DNA of 64,000 nt, taken from positions 43,400,001 to 43,464,000 of the forward strand of contig OZ231126.1 in NCBI GenBank assembly GCA_965153355.1, in the 5' to 3' direction. This DNA is from Flaccisagitta enflata. Its lineage: Eukaryota > Chaetognatha > Sagittoidea > Aphragmophora. The translations under genes and the position numbers were made by a program. Each line of letters starts with the position of its first letter. Within the stretch, counting starts at the first letter, position 1. Of the stretch, positions 23,076 through 35,865 are shown piece after piece. The notes below the pieces were generated by a model that worked only from the letters and a program-made list of their open reading frames with translations, ran no database searches and was not told the origin of the DNA.

Positions 23076-24435
23076 TCATTATTCCAATAGATTAGTTTTT
23101 TACCAGTCTAATATTTGATTTTTTTGTCTGAGATATGAAGATGTAAAAAATGAGATAGACAAGTCAACGTTTATTGTTTATTAAAGCAGTTGACGAGCTA
23201 CTTCAGGACACCTCAATATCATAAGATGATGTTTTAACTTGGAAAGATGTCTTAGCTAATTATTGATATGAAATTTATACTTTATATGCAAAGTATTTTC
23301 TGCTATTGTATTTATTTCATGGTTTTTGGAAGGTCAATTTTGGCGAATTTTCGCCTATTTTGCATGTACTTACAAACATCCCAACCAGCCGCTTTGCAGA
23401 AAAAAATTTTCAGTCAACTTCTTCTCTTAGCTTAGTACAGCCTATGTACAGTGCAAAACCACCAAAAAACCCTGTATTACAATTTTTCTAAGGTGGTTTT
23501 TGTTAAATCCCTCCTCTAGAAGGGATTCTGAGGGGCGACAATTACCATGAGCCGAACTCTCGGCTTTCCCTTCGGTGTGTGAACGACCAAACCCGAGCCT
23601 CGACCGCTTCATTGAATTTCCGACGAAGAAAAAAGACCCCGCAAAACCGACTTTGTCACCGCCGTTGCCGCCGTCACCGCTGTCTTCGCTGTCACCACTC
23701 GCTCACCGTTCAACACCAATCACCAGTCATTCGCCACCGCTTAATGTTCGTCACTTACCTTCCCGGATACCGCCACTCCCTCTGTCGCTCTCCTATTCCC
23801 ACCGACTCTTTGTCCCTCACTTCCATCTTTCGCCCGATTGACCACCATCACTACTTCTCACTCACCAGCTAAAACTCACTGCTAACTGCTTATCGTTTTC
23901 CACGAAAAAACAGCGTCACCGCATCCCAATCACCACTGACTACCGCTTATTGTCACTTACATATCACCACTGACTCTTGGTTCAACGACACTTTCTTCCA
24001 CGAATTTCATCCCCAGTGCACCGATCGTCATCACCCTCCTACAATGTGTCGTCACCCACCTACAATGTGTCGTCACCCACCTACATTGTGTCGTCACCCA
24101 TTACCTCATCCACATTATCTCGTCACTCACCACCTCATCCACATTCTCTCTCCATGAGTAAAACGAGCCATTGTATAATGCTTAATGGTCCTATCAAGGA
24201 AGATATCTCGTCACAACGATGGAGACTCATAAAAGAAAAAAGGCGATACACCAGACGCAAGGACGAGAAGACAGTTGGACAGAAGGAAATGGCACCGATT
24301 CTATCCTTCACTTTACTAATGTGAACAACGTTTGAGTTAACTCGACCTCACAAAGCCGGAAACACAGTTCACGGTGCCATAACATTTCGCGTACGCTTGG
24401 ACAGCGTCGGCATAACATTCGTCTTCAAAAAACAC
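23076..24435. other. No gene confirmed; CAC-rich stretch
   Basis: AT-rich to about 23,500, then C-rich with many CACC and TCACC motifs. CTACAATGTGTCGTCACCCA recurs three times at 24,038-24,100. Open frames of about 90-115 codons here (for example 23,977-24,324) look compositional rather than conserved. Confidence 0.4.
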
Positions 24436-24723
24436 CATTTTTAGATGAATCTGTATAAGAGGGTCTATCCGTCCGTCCGTCTGTCGCTCCGTCTGTCCGT
24501 ATGTCCTTTACGCCTGTGCAAAAACCGCGTTTCTCGGCCGTTTTTTGGCCACGCCGAGATCCTACACTGAATCAAATAATCGGCAAACGTATTTTGAAAG
24601 CCTTCTTTGTCGTTTCAACAGTCTGTTCGTCCGTCTGTCTTTCCATTTATGTCACATGTTCAGCGCCAAATTCAATACACATAAAGACACAGTCCAGGCG
24701 CATCGTTGCCCGGTCGGGCTTGT
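24436..24723 (+). mobile_element. Family A element, AGATGCG variant, hairpin lost
   Basis: TTTTTAGATGAATCTGTATAAGAGGG retains the flanks of the left hairpin but has lost its loop and half of each arm. A CCGT tract, a body closely similar to 4,440-4,600, and the right end GGCGCATCGTTGCCC with GGTCGGGCTTGT follow. Confidence 0.8.
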
Positions 24724-25017
24724 CCAAGTGAAAGATCAAAGACGGACCAATGCGACGGAACAAAAGGACAGTGTCACACCTGAACGCGACCGAAGACGCT
24801 ATTTAAACCTCATGCAGTGCAGTCATCATTTCAACAGTGATCTGAGGTGCTCGGTGGTTGGTTACCATCAGGGGTGGACGCGCGAGGATGACCAAAGTTG
24901 GATTAGGTGGCAATAGGAGTTTTTCTCAATCAGGAATAGATCAGATTGATCGCTCACTGTTCTAGAAAAGCATTTAAATCTGCATGGTTGAACTGCTACC
25001 AGCCGACTAGCATACCA
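24724..25017. other. No gene seen
   Basis: Short non-repetitive sequence; nothing supported. Confidence 0.45.
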
Positions 25018-25431
25018 TACGACTAAAAAAAAAAGACGCACTTTTGAATGACCTATTTTGCCTATGAATGATAAGAAAACTTATTGAAATCTTAGATCAT
25101 TTGAAAGCCCTTCGAAAGTACTTTCATTTGGGACCAATCTGGTATTGCTATTTTTTTTTTGTTTAGAAATGGCATTGGTTTGAGTGAAAACATTGCCCAT
25201 TTCAGTTTCGCACTCTCTATATAAAAATGCATTTTAGCAGATAAGTGCTTCTCTTTGCAGAGCTCTAACTTTCAAACCGTTTGAGATACAAACCTGGAAT
25301 TGGTCTAGATTAAAAGATAATTTAGAAGTCTTTCAAAATGTCTGTTTTGAAAATAGTTAAAATTGATTTTTATATCTCTTTTATCAATTAATAAACAGGT
25401 GCGTCTTTTTTTTTTTTTGATCCACGTGGTA
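25018..25431. mobile_element. MITE E, copy 1
   Basis: Left TACGACTAAAAAAAAAAGAC then GCAC; right GTGCGTC, a T run, then GATCCACGTGGTA. The interior aligns with 40,004-40,428 over most of its length, for example at TGTTTAGAAATGGCAT and ATTGGTCTAGA. No coding capacity. Confidence 0.75.
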
Positions 25432-25721
25432 CATCTAATTAGTTCCGATTTGCTGTCATGGCCCAGAATTTTTTTTTCTATGAGCGCATTTGCAAGGTGT
25501 TGCCTCGTTCGTTGACGCGGATTTAATTTGAGCTTAAATCAAATCTGCTTTTTCACTCACGTTGCAATTAGAATCACCGCTTTATCACCGCATTAGCTAA
25601 CATCAGGTGCACAACGTTGGATGAGTTATTTTTACCTGAGGCGGATGTAACACGCACATATTGCAGCACGTTTCGACGCTGCGTATATGTTTGCCTTGAG
25701 GCCATCACTACCGTTTTCGTC

Positions 25722-26190
<469 letters not shown>

Positions 26191-26413
26191 TGCACGGTAG
26201 TCAGTCGCTTAAGTTGAGATAAAAGAAGAAAGGGATTCGAGATTGAATACGGCAGTTATATTAAAAAGATAAAAGGAAATAAAAAAGGTGTCAATGGTTT
26301 GAAATGATTTGATTTTTTATGCGCCGGAAAGAAAGAGAATTCCCCGGATTGAATATCGTTTTGCTGTTCTTGTTTTAAAATTTTTAAAGTGATTTCGTTT
26401 TTTATTAATTTTC

Positions 26414-26614
26414 TTTTTAGTCGCGTGCACGCGACTCTACAACTCGCTTTGTCCGTCGGTCGGTCGGTCGGTTGGTTGGTCGGTCGGTCACACTTTACCT
26501 TTATTCATAATATTATTTCTTTGACCTCACTGCTCCTGCCCAAATGATCTGGTGACCTCAAATATGGCCCCTGCCCACCCGCACGCGACTTCGGTAGCCG
26601 TGTATCCGGCCTTT
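26414..26614 (+). mobile_element. Family A element, AGTCGCGTGC variant
   Basis: Perfect hairpin AGTCGCGTGCACGCGACT after a T run, CTCTACAACTCGCTTTGTCC, a CGGT tract, TGCTCCTGCCC, then GCACGCGACT (26,581-26,590), GCCGTGTATCCGGC and CTTT. It is about 200 bp and nearly complete. Confidence 0.88.
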
Positions 26615-26699
26615 TTATCTTTTTATCAACGTCCAATGCCGTGTTATAACAACATCAGTTCCCTTTTGTTTTCCACTAGACAGTTAATTTCCAAATGAT

Positions 26700-26787
26700 T
26701 CCTCTTTTTCCTCTTTCTCTTTTTCTTTCTCTTTCTCTTTCTCTTTCTCCTTCTCTATTTCTTTATCTTTTTCTTTTTTTTTCTTCT

Positions 26788-26819
<32 letters not shown>

Positions 26820-26877
26820 TTCTTCTTCTTCTTCTTCTTCTTCTTCTTCTTCTTCTTCTTCTTCTTCTTCTTCTTCT

Positions 26878-26911
<34 letters not shown>

Positions 26912-26938
26912 TCTTCTTCTTCTTCTTCTTCTTCTTCT

Positions 26939-26973
<35 letters not shown>

Positions 26974-27263
26974 TTCTTTTTCTTTTTCTTTTTCTTTTTC
27001 TTCTTCTTCTTCTTTTTCTTTTTCTTCTTCTTTTTCTTTTTCTTTCTTCTTTTTCTTTTTCTTTTTCTTTTTCTTTCTTTTTCTTTTTCTTTTTCTTTTT
27101 TCTTCTTTTTCTTCTTTTTCTTTTTCTTTTTCTTTTTCTTTTTCTTTTTCTTTTTCTTTTTCTTTTTCTTTTTCTTCTTTTCTTCTTCTTCTTCTTCTTC
27201 TTCTCTCTTTCTTTCTCTTTTTCTTTTTCTTTTTCTTCTTCTCTTTCTTCTTCTTCTTCTTCT

Positions 27264-27302
<39 letters not shown>

Positions 27303-27365
27303 TCTTTTTCTTTTTCTTTTTCTTTTTCTTCTTCTTCTTCTTCTTCTTCTTTTTTTTTTCTTCTC
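26700..27365. repeat. TTC / TTTTC microsatellite block
   Basis: About 665 bp alternating between TTC and CTTTTT units, with poly-Ser, poly-Phe, poly-Lys and poly-Glu pseudo-frames. Confidence 0.95.
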
Positions 27366-27474
27366 GAGGTTTGTCCTCAAAACTATCACCCTGGCACCTT
27401 CAGCCTATCTCGAATCGAAATTCCCTCATTTGCTCCTCCGCTTTGTAACGCCTCCTTTCTTTGCCCTTTTCACT

Positions 27475-27682
<208 letters not shown>

Positions 27683-27758
27683 CAGAAACTGTGTGTCTCT
27701 CTCTCTGTCTTTCTGCTTGCTTCCTTCATTGTTCTCTTCTTTTCTTTTTCCCCTACAG

Positions 27759-27836
27759 TTTAGCTTCACAAGAGTGCATGCCAAGGGAATGGGCAAGGTT
27801 ATGCCTCATAAACGAACTGCCTTAGTGCCAATACAG
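27759..27836 (+). CDS. Candidate internal exon
   Basis: A strong pyrimidine tract ending in CCCCTACAG precedes 26 open codons with a positively charged, non-repetitive composition (it contains GKVMPHKRTALVPIQ). The donor is CAG/GTCATT, which is weak. The exon is symmetric in phase 0. No adjoining exon was identified, so this may be chance. Confidence 0.25.
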
Positions 27837-27993
27837 GTCATTATAAAAAATGTAGATATTTTCCTAAGGAGATCTTAAGGAAGAAGCTGCGTTTTTATTA
27901 ATGACTACAAAATCTCTTGGGGACTGCAAGTTCTATGCCTTGTAGGCCAGCATGTAGAAGCAGTGCTCCACTGTACGTCTTTTTCTCCTTTTT

Positions 27994-28665
27994 GGGCAGC
28001 GGCCCCGAAGGGGCCTCCTTTCACACAGGAGAAATTTCACCTCCTTCTTCTTCTCCTTCTCCTTCTTCTTTTACGTCCCCCCCCCAGTTCTAGTCTCACG
28101 GCCCAAATCCTAGCCTTGAGGCCCAAATCCCAGCCCCTAAGCTCAAATCCCAGCCTCAAAGCTCAAATCCCAGCCTTGAGGCTCAAATCCAGCCTTGAGG
28201 CTCAAATCCAGCCTCGAGGCTCAAATCTCAGTCATGACGCTCAAATTCCAGCCTCATGGCTCAATCCCAAGCCTCAATGCTCAAATCCCAGTCACGAGGC
28301 TCAAATCCCAGTCACTAGGCTCAAATCCCAGTCACCAGGCTCAAATCCCAGTCTCCGGGCTCAAATCCCAGCCTCGAGGCCAAAATCCTGGTCTTGAGGC
28401 CCAAATCCTAGCCTCGAGGCTCAAATCCCAGCCTTGAAGCTCAAATATCAGCTCGAGGCTCTAATCCCAGCCCCAAGGCTCAAATCCCAGCTGCAAGGCT
28501 CATATGCCAGCCTCCAGCCCCTGATTCCAGCTTTGAAGCTCAAATAAAAACAGCATAGGTCATTGGCCCCTTCGGGGCCGCTGCCCCTCTAACTACCTCA
28601 CGCCATCATACACTCACATAGGGGCAACGGGTACCGCTGACCATCAAACGCTTTTGCGACTATTC
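27994..28665 (+). mobile_element. Family C element, tandem unit 1
   Basis: The left terminus GGGCAGCGGCCCCGAAGGGG is followed by a TTC-rich patch, a minisatellite of GAGGCTCAAATCCCAGCCTT units (28,095-28,545), the inverted terminus CCCCTTCGGGGCCGCTGCCC, and the tail with GGGTACCGCTGACCATC and GCTTTTGCGACTATTC. The next unit begins 15 bp later. Confidence 0.88.
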
Positions 28666-28679
28666 TTTTTCTCCTTTTT

Positions 28680-29300
28680 GGGCAGCGGCCCCGAAGGGGA
28701 CGAAGTCCTGTAGAACACAGGGGGACTTTCGTTCGTCCGTTCGTTCGTTCGTTCGTTCGTGCGTCCCCCCCCCCATTAGGCCCCTCAAGCCCTAAATCTG
28801 GCCTCTGAGACCTCGAATCTGGCCTCTCAGGCCTCAAATCCAGCCTGTTAGGCCTCAAACCTGGCCTCTTAGGCATCAAATAAGGCTTCTCAGGCCTCAA
28901 ATCTGGCCTCTCAGGCCTCAAATTAGGCCTCTCAGGCCTCAAATCAGCTATCTAAGCCTCAATTTATTGCTCTCAGGCTTCAAATCAGTCCTCTGACCTT
29001 TCAAGCCTTAATCCAGCTCTCTCAAGCCTCAAGTCAGCCCTCTAAAGCTTCCCATTAGCATTCTGAGGCATTATATAAGCCTTCTTAGGCCTCAGTTTAG
29101 GCTCTTGGAGACCTTCAGTAAGCCCTCTATAGCATCTTATCCACTTCTTCAGGCATGACGAACGAAAGTCCCCCTGTGTTCTACAGGACTTCGTCCCCTT
29201 CGGGGCCGCTGCCCTGCTTCCCCTCACTCCAATTCACAATCACTCAAAGCAGGGCAACGGGTATCGCTGACCACATATTGCCCTTGGGCGACCTGTTCTT
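28680..29300 (+). mobile_element. Family C element, tandem unit 2
   Basis: Inverted terminal repeats of about 58 bp run from GGGCAGCGGCCCCGAAGGGG through ACGAAGTCCTGTAGAACACA to GGGGGACTTTCGTTCGT (28,680-28,740), and back again ending at 29,214. Inside lie a TTCG/TCCG tract and a GGCCTCTCAGGCCTCAAATC minisatellite. A one-sided tail (GCAGGGCAACGGGTATCGCT, then GACCAC) follows the right repeat. Unit 3 is nearly identical, at an offset of 633 bp. Confidence 0.92.
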
Positions 29301-29312
29301 TTTCTACTTTTT

Positions 29313-29912
29313 GGGCAGCGGCCCCGAAGGGGACGAAGTCCTGTAGAACACAGGGGGACTTTTGTTCGTGCGTTCGTTCGTGCGTCCCCCCCCCCATTAG
29401 GCCCCTCAAGCCCCAAATCTGGCCTCTGAGACCTCGAATCTGGCCTCTCGGGCCTCAAATCCAGCCTTTTAGGCCTCAAACCTGGCCTCTTAGGCATCAA
29501 ATAAGGCTTCTCAGGCCTCAAATCTGGCCTCTCAGGCCTCAAATTAGGCCTCTCAGGCCTTAAATCAGCTATCTAAGCCTCAATTTATTGCTCTCAGGCT
29601 TCAAATCAGTCCTCTGACCTTTCAAGCCTTAATCCAGCTCTCAAGCCTCAAGTCAGCCCTCTAAAGCTTCCCATTGGCATTCTGAGGCATTATATTAGCC
29701 CTCTCAGGCCTCAGTTTAGGCTCTTGGAGACCTTCAGTAAGCCCTCTATAGCATCTTATCAACTTCTTCAGGCAGGACGAACGAAAGTCCCCCTGTGTTC
29801 TACAGGACTTCGTCCCCTTCGGGGCCGCTGCCCTGCTTCCCCTCACTCCAATTCACAATCACTCAAAGCAGGGCAACGGGTATCGCTGACCACATATTGC
29901 CCTTGGGCGACC
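29313..29912 (+). mobile_element. Family C element, tandem unit 3
   Basis: Almost identical to unit 2, including both inverted termini (29,313-29,372 and ending 29,834), the minisatellite and the tail. Differences are short deletions in the TTCG tract and single bases, so the duplication is recent. Confidence 0.92.
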
Positions 29913-30116
29913 TGTTCCCTATACCTTTTTGTCTTTCCTTTTCTAAACGTTCGCTTTTTCTTTCCTTGCCATTGCTCGCCTCCTGAAATATATCATTCTT
30001 GATCCCTTCCTCCTCTCATTCCTTTTTCTCAACAATTTGACAAAAAGAAAAATCTCTGGGAAAATGAATTGAATGCCTGGAAGCCCAAAAGCCGCGAAAT
30101 GCCTCCGAGCTTGGAA

Positions 30117-31199
<1,083 letters not shown>

Positions 31200-31248
31200 C
31201 GTTGCAGTTGCAGTCGTTGTTATCGTTGTCGTTGTCGTCGTCGTCGAA

Positions 31249-31279
<31 letters not shown>

Positions 31280-31310
31280 TCGTTTTCGTTGGTTTCGTTG
31301 TTGTCAACAA
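31200..31310. repeat. GTC/GTT trinucleotide repeat
   Basis: Imperfect GTTGTCGTC and GCCGTCGCC units, giving poly-Val and poly-Ser frames. Confidence 0.85.
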
Positions 31311-31367
31311 GTGTCCTCTAGCCTCTATTCTGTCGGAGAGATCATTACACATTATTCATTTTCAAAT

Positions 31368-31985
<618 letters not shown>

Positions 31986-32130
31986 TATATCTATTTTTTT
32001 TGTTTCTTTTTTTGGGTTTCTTTGATATCTGCAAAGCATGCAATGCGATCGTCTTTCTGTGGGAATCGATATCAGGTTTCTTTACAAAAGCGGCGCGGAT
32101 TTCTCTAAATCAACACAAACATTGTGTGTA

Positions 32131-32639
<509 letters not shown>

Positions 32640-32828
32640 ATTTGTTTGTTTGTTTTTGTTTATGAACGTGTTATTTTCATCATTCCCTGTATTTAAAGAG
32701 TTGACTCTGTTTGTATTCTTGTCAATGTATTATGAATTTATTTTCCAGGAGCGTTGTTGTCATAGTATGTGGCATCATCGACTCAAGCCGGTATCCCAAA
32801 CAAGTCCAATTTCTTGCCTCATTACCGG

Positions 32829-33182
32829 TTTTTAGTCGCGTGCACGCGACTCTACAACCCGCTTTGTCGGTCTGTCGGTTCGTCCGTCCGTCCGTCGGTC
32901 CATCGGTCCATCACAATTTACTTTTTTATTATACTTTAAGTTATTTCACGTCATTTTAAGTCATTCTAAGTCATTCTAAGTCATTCTAAGTCATTCTAAG
33001 TCATTCTTTAGAAGTTATTTAAAGTCACTTAAGTCATATAGGTAAAAGTAGTCATTTCAGTCATTTTAGGTCTTTTTAAGTCATTTAAAGTTGTCTTAAG
33101 TCATTTTAAGTCTTTTTGAGTCAATAAAAGTCATCTTAAGTTATTTATGTCTTCCACGCGACTTATAGGTGTTGGCCTTGTT
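32829..33182 (+). mobile_element. Family A element, left member of a head-to-head pair
   Basis: Perfect hairpin AGTCGCGTGCACGCGACT (32,834-32,851), CTCTACAACCCGCTTTGTC and a CCGT tract. The interior is a 10-bp tandem (TCATTCTAAG, 32,950-33,140). The right end has CCACGCGACT, TTATAGGTGTT and GGCCTTGTT. Four bases later the next element begins in the opposite orientation. Confidence 0.9.
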
Positions 33183-33186
33183 TTCC

Positions 33187-34228
33187 AACAAGGCCGTATA
33201 CACGGCTACCGAAGTCGCGTGTGGGTGGGCAGGGGCAGTGATAAACAAGTCATCCAAGGATCGCACATGGTCAGCGGTACCCGATGCCCTGCTTGGAGTG
33301 ATTAGCTGAAGAAGTGGAGTGAGAGCAGGGCAGCGGCCCCAAAGGGCCGATGTCCTGTAGGACACAGGGGTGAATTTCCATACGTCCTGAGAGGGCATAT
33401 ATGGGGTAATTTTCCGTGATATTCATTGGGAATTTTGCATTTTTTTCAATTTTTTGTCAATTTGCCATGTTATTCAATGGGAGTTTGAGGCATGAGAAGC
33501 TAGATTTGAGGCCTGAGAGGCCAGATTTTAGGTCTGAGAGGCCAGATTTGAGGCCTGAGAGGCTGGATTTGAGGCCTGAGAGGCTGGATTTGAGGCCTGA
33601 AAGGCTAGATTTGAGGCCTGAGAGGCCAGATTTGAGGCCTGAGAGGCCAGATTTGAGGCCTGAGAGGCCAGATTTGAGGCCTGAGAGGCTGGATTTGAGG
33701 CCTGAGAGGCTGGGTTTGAGGCCTGAAAGGCTAGATTTGAGGCCTGAGAGGCCAGATTTGAGGCCTGAGAGGCCAGATTTGAGGCCTGAGAGGCAGGATT
33801 TGAGGCCTGAGAGGCTGAGTTTAAGGCCTGAAAGGCTAGATTTGAGGCCTGAGAGGCCAGATTTGAGGCCTGAGAGGCCAGATTTGAGGCCTGAGAGGCC
33901 AGATTTGAGGCCTGAGAGGCCAGATTTGAGGCCTGAGAGGCTGGATTTGAGGCCTGAGAGGCTGGATTTGAGGCCTGAGAGGCTTGAGAAGCTTCGGAGG
34001 GGGGGACGTACGGACGGACGGACGTACGTACGTACGGACGGACGTAAGGAAATTCACCCCTGTGTCCTACAGGACATCGGCCCTTTGGGGCCGCTGCCCA
34101 AAAAGGGCTTTTCAAGAGATTGGGCAGGAGCAGCAATGCAAAAACCACCTGTAAACACAAAAAAAAGCTAACGGAGACCAACCGACCAACATAGCGGTTC
34201 ATAGAGTCGCGTAGCACGCGACTAAAAA
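33187..34228 (-). mobile_element. Family A element carrying a C-type 21-bp minisatellite
   Basis: Left (element 3') end AACAAGGCCGTATACACGGC with AGTCGCGTGT; right (element 5') end hairpin AGTCGCGTAGCACGCGACT (34,205-34,223) followed by A5. Inside are C termini, GGGCAGCGGCCCCAAAGGGC at 33,331 and the inverse ending near 34,100, which bound about 24 units of GAGGCCTGAGAGGCCAGATTT (33,487-33,990) and a GGAC/GTAC run. The array is an open frame because 21 is a multiple of three; I do not call it a gene. Confidence 0.9.
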
Positions 34229-34724
34229 TGGAGAACATTGTTTATGGAAAGATATCCGACTTTTCAAGTGTCCTTGGTGATAAATATGCATGAAAGCGGT
34301 ATGATTCGTTCTCCATGGTTTCCACATCTCACAATAAGAAGTGTTTGAAATGATCAAAATCTCATTTGCATATTGCGGTCCTCACTTAAAATGTCTTAAT
34401 CAAGTTTTGTCCATGTGACAATGAGTAGAACTATTGTACACTTGTTTAGATATAGTTCTTAGAACAGTAGGTCAAGTTGAATGAAAATGACAAGTCCTTT
34501 TTCTGAGGATCTCATTTACGGTAAGTAAGATATCATTTAAGAAAGGATTTAGCTTATAAGAAATAAACATTAAAAAAAAAACCCTTACTGGCCATCTCGT
34601 CGCTTCGAAAAATTAAGAAGAAGAAATTTGGAAGTGCCTCCTGCGATGGCACTTGAGGACTAGCTGGTCTAGCTGAAACTAGTCAACTGTAGCAGTTATT
34701 AGTCAAAGTTTGCTATTTGAATTT
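34229..34724. other. No gene seen
   Basis: AT-rich unique sequence. ATTTGCATATTGCGGT near 34,369 is shared exactly with 47,125 and contains an octamer motif. Confidence 0.45.
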
Positions 34725-34890
34725 ACACCTTATTTTGTTGGTTCGTCCGTCCGTGCGTCGGATCAGCGGTCCGTCCATCAAACTATTTTTTGGGGGTTTA
34801 TGGTTTTTTTGGCTGTACTACTCCACTGACCTAAGATATGGCCCCTGTCTACCCGCAGGCGACTGGGGTGGCCGTGTATCCGGCCTTGTT
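34725..34890 (+). mobile_element. Degraded family A element
   Basis: A CCGT-type run (GTTCGTCCGTCCGTGCGTCG) with the left hairpin lost, then TGGCCCCTGTCTACCCGCAG, GCGACT, GCCGTGTATCCGGC and CTTGTT. Confidence 0.75.
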
Positions 34891-35029
34891 CTGTTGAAAC
34901 ATTCGTTGTACATGATATTTCTTTGCCGTTATCATCCACGTTTTTTGACATCCACTCAACCTTGGGTTGAATGCTGATCATAGTACATCATCATCCTCGT
35001 CCTAGTCATTTCCGATATCATGGGTATAT

Positions 35030-35110
35030 GCATCGTCGTCGTCACCGTCTTCGTCAACGTTGTCATCGTCGTCGTCGACGTTGTCGCCTTCGTCGTAGTC
35101 ATTTTTATGA
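35030..35110. repeat. GTC trinucleotide repeat
   Basis: Imperfect CGTCGTCGTC with ATC and GTT interruptions, just upstream of the acidic exon. Confidence 0.8.
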
Positions 35111-35166
35111 TCATCGAGTGTAATCATCGACATGGATTGTTTGTTGACTTATTGTTCCATCTTCAG

Positions 35167-35325
35167 TCGTCTTCTTTCTGGTCGTTGCTCGATGAAGATG
35201 ATGAAGATGATGAAGATGATGAAGAGGATGAAGACGATGAAGATGATGAAGATGATGAAGATGATGTCAATGTTGAAAATGATGATGTTGATGACTCTCC
35301 CGCCAACTGTAGTCGAGATGAATCA
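35167..35325 (+). CDS. Candidate acidic internal exon
   Basis: A pyrimidine-rich acceptor (GTTCCATCTTCAG) precedes 53 codons in phase 0 that end at the strong donor TCA/GTAAGA. The peptide starts SSSFWSLLDEDDED, continues as Asp/Glu repeats encoded by GATGATGAA units, and ends with NDDVDDSPANCSRDES. The coding repeat breaks down into non-repetitive codons at both ends, which favours a genuine exon over a plain microsatellite. Which gene it belongs to, and its other exons, were not found. Acidic tracts of this kind occur in many nuclear and chaperone-like proteins, so no function is inferred. Confidence 0.42.
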
Positions 35326-35455
35326 GTAAGATGTTCTTTGTTTCTTTCTTTGTTTTTTGTATATTCGTTTGTTTGCTTGTTTCTTTTTTTTTCTTTCTAT
35401 CTTTCTATCTGTCTTTATTTCTTTGTTTCTTTGTTTCTTTATTTCTTTGATTGTT

Positions 35456-35525
35456 GGTTTGTTTGTTTGTTTGTTTGTTTGTTTGTTTGTTTGTTTGTTT
35501 GTTTGTTTGTTTGTTTGTTTGTTTC
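35456..35525. repeat. (GTTT)n microsatellite
   Basis: About 70 bp of GTTT tetranucleotide within a TTTC-rich neighbourhood. Confidence 0.96.
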
Positions 35526-35827
35526 TTCTTTCTTTCTTTGTTTCTTTCTTTCTTCGTTTCTTCTTATCTTTGTTTCAAGAAGTGCAACACCTTTCTTTTT
35601 TTCCCTCTTCATATCCTCATTCCCCTCCTTGTTTGTCCATCCTTTCCTCTGGTCCTTGCCTCGGGGCATTTTGATGCTTTGACTCAATGACTGCTCTGAG
35701 TGTCTTCCTTCATTCTTGTCTCCTCTTCTTTGCCAAACTTTTTCTCGGGGAGTGGCCCAAAATGGGACGCTGTTTCAGGGGGAGGCATTAAAACTTAATC
35801 GGCACGTTCGTCAATTGGTGCGTCGAT

Positions 35828-35865
35828 CCGTTTTTAGTCGCACACACGCAACTCTATTAGTAGAG
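35828..35865 (+). mobile_element. Solitary family A left end
   Basis: TTTTTAGTCGCACACACGCA followed by ACTCTATTAG is a mutated A hairpin end, preceded by CGTTCGTC-type sequence; no body or right end follows. Confidence 0.5.

Noticed and set aside
32749-32827. Possible exon after the acceptor TATTTTCCAG
   Set aside because: It runs into the family A element without a convincing donor, and frame choice is arbitrary.
33416-34171. A 251-codon frame with a seven-residue repeat (LRPERPD)
   Set aside because: It is the 21-bp minisatellite of a transposable element; the period is a multiple of three, so openness is automatic, and the opposite strand is open as well.
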